Made by a program: the position numbers and the translations under genes. The notes under the pieces were generated by a model that saw only the letters and a list, made by a program, of their open reading frames with translations, was not told the DNA's origin and searched no databases. Shown in pieces: positions 63,607 through 64,000 of a stretch of DNA of 64,000 bases. Source of the DNA: Vitrella brassicaformis (lineage: Eukaryota; Sar; Vitrellaceae); NCBI GenBank assembly GCA_001179505.1, contig CDMY01000592.1, positions 177,468 to 241,467 on the forward strand. Reading direction: 5' to 3'. Every line of letters starts with the position of its first letter. The stretch's first letter is position 1.

Positions 63607-64000
63607 CGTGGGAGAGGCCGGTGCTGTGCTACTTTCCCCCCAAGGACCGGGCCATCTACACCGCTCTTGCCGCCACGAGGCCAAGGAAACCATCTCTGCT
63701 CACCGAGGAGCGCTCCAAGCTGTCCACATACATTCGTGATGTATGTAGGCCAGCCACGCGCCTCCGTATCCGTCCATCGGTCCTTCCTTGCCTTTGCGTG
63801 TCGTGTGTGTGCAGATCAACAATGCTGTGCATCCTCCTGACTACATTCGCCCTCCAGCCCGTGAGCCGGCTCCACAACTCGACGAAGGGCCTCAGACAAC
63901 AACCACCGCCACCGCAGCCCAAGACAGCCAGGCCGGACTGCCCCGCATTCGTGCCTCGACTGCCCCACCCGGCGGCCAGCGCAAATCGAGCGAGGGTGTG
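63607..64000 (+). CDS. 5' part of an unknown gene, cut by the window end
   Basis: An exon after ccaccatcag reads WERPVLCYFPPKDRAIYTAL and RPRKPSLLTEERSKLSTYIR, then gtatgtagg; the next exon after gtgtgtgcag reads INNAVHPPDYIRPPAREPAP and a Thr/Ala/Ser-rich stretch open to the window end. The start exon was not found and may overlap the TTC5 start region. No family is recognised. Confidence 0.45.

Overview
The window is protein-coding DNA from a gene-dense, intron-rich, GC-rich eukaryotic nuclear genome. About 20 genes lie on both strands. Almost all have many short spliced exons with GT-AG introns, and introns and spacers are full of tetra- and pentanucleotide microsatellites. The mix of conserved eukaryotic genes, a bacterial-type monofunctional orotate phosphoribosyltransferase and a fused two-domain glyoxalase with a bipartite-looking leader fits a microbial alga or alveolate. 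My best guess is a chromerid such as Vitrella brassicaformis, from overall character only; no search was run.

Layout. 1-530 (+): last exon of an unidentified gene. 654-3789 (+): ribosome-biogenesis factor Noc1/Mak21 (CEBPZ). 3996-7337 (+): secreted lectin with two SUEL and two fucolectin-like domains. 7860-12442 (+): PGAP1-type GPI inositol deacylase. 12742-13282 (-): dynein light chain roadblock. 13467-15349 (-): PLP homeostasis protein (YggS/PLPBP). 15618-20728 (+): dynactin p150. 20927-23348 (+): SEC62. 23463-29019 (-): ISWI chromatin remodeller. 29326-30087 (+): small unknown membrane protein. 31030-32771 (-): unknown multi-pass membrane protein. 32837-35173 (+): fused glyoxalase I. 35538-37807 (-): TAP42/IGBP1. 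37985-39303 (-): unknown. 39775-42599 (+): SAM-dependent methyltransferase. 43257-44811 (-): secreted SnoaL-like protein. 44956-45702 (+): intronless OPRT. 46092-51110 (+): F-BAR protein. 51550-53946 (+): PIN-like auxin efflux carrier family transporter. 54669-58727 (+): secreted DNase I-like (EEP) protein. 59865-63494 (-): TTC5-like TPR protein. 63607-64000 (+): start of an unknown gene, cut by the window end.

The genes do not form one pathway. Neighbours touch on secretion and the ER (SEC62, PGAP1, lectin, EEP), microtubule motors (roadblock light chain and dynactin p150, which work in the same machine and lie about 2.3 kb apart) and nuclear/ribosome functions (Noc1, ISWI).

The most interesting signals concern gene structure. 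Micro-exons of 6, 9, 15, 18, 20 and 25 nt occur in four unrelated conserved genes. Tetranucleotide microsatellites sit at intron ends, and in two introns they face each other as complementary CAGA and TCTG arrays. The 15.6-30 kb block has a different, repeat-poor intron type. A few genes contain points where no canonical splice joins the frames. Two 300-N gaps are flanked by G or C homopolymers.
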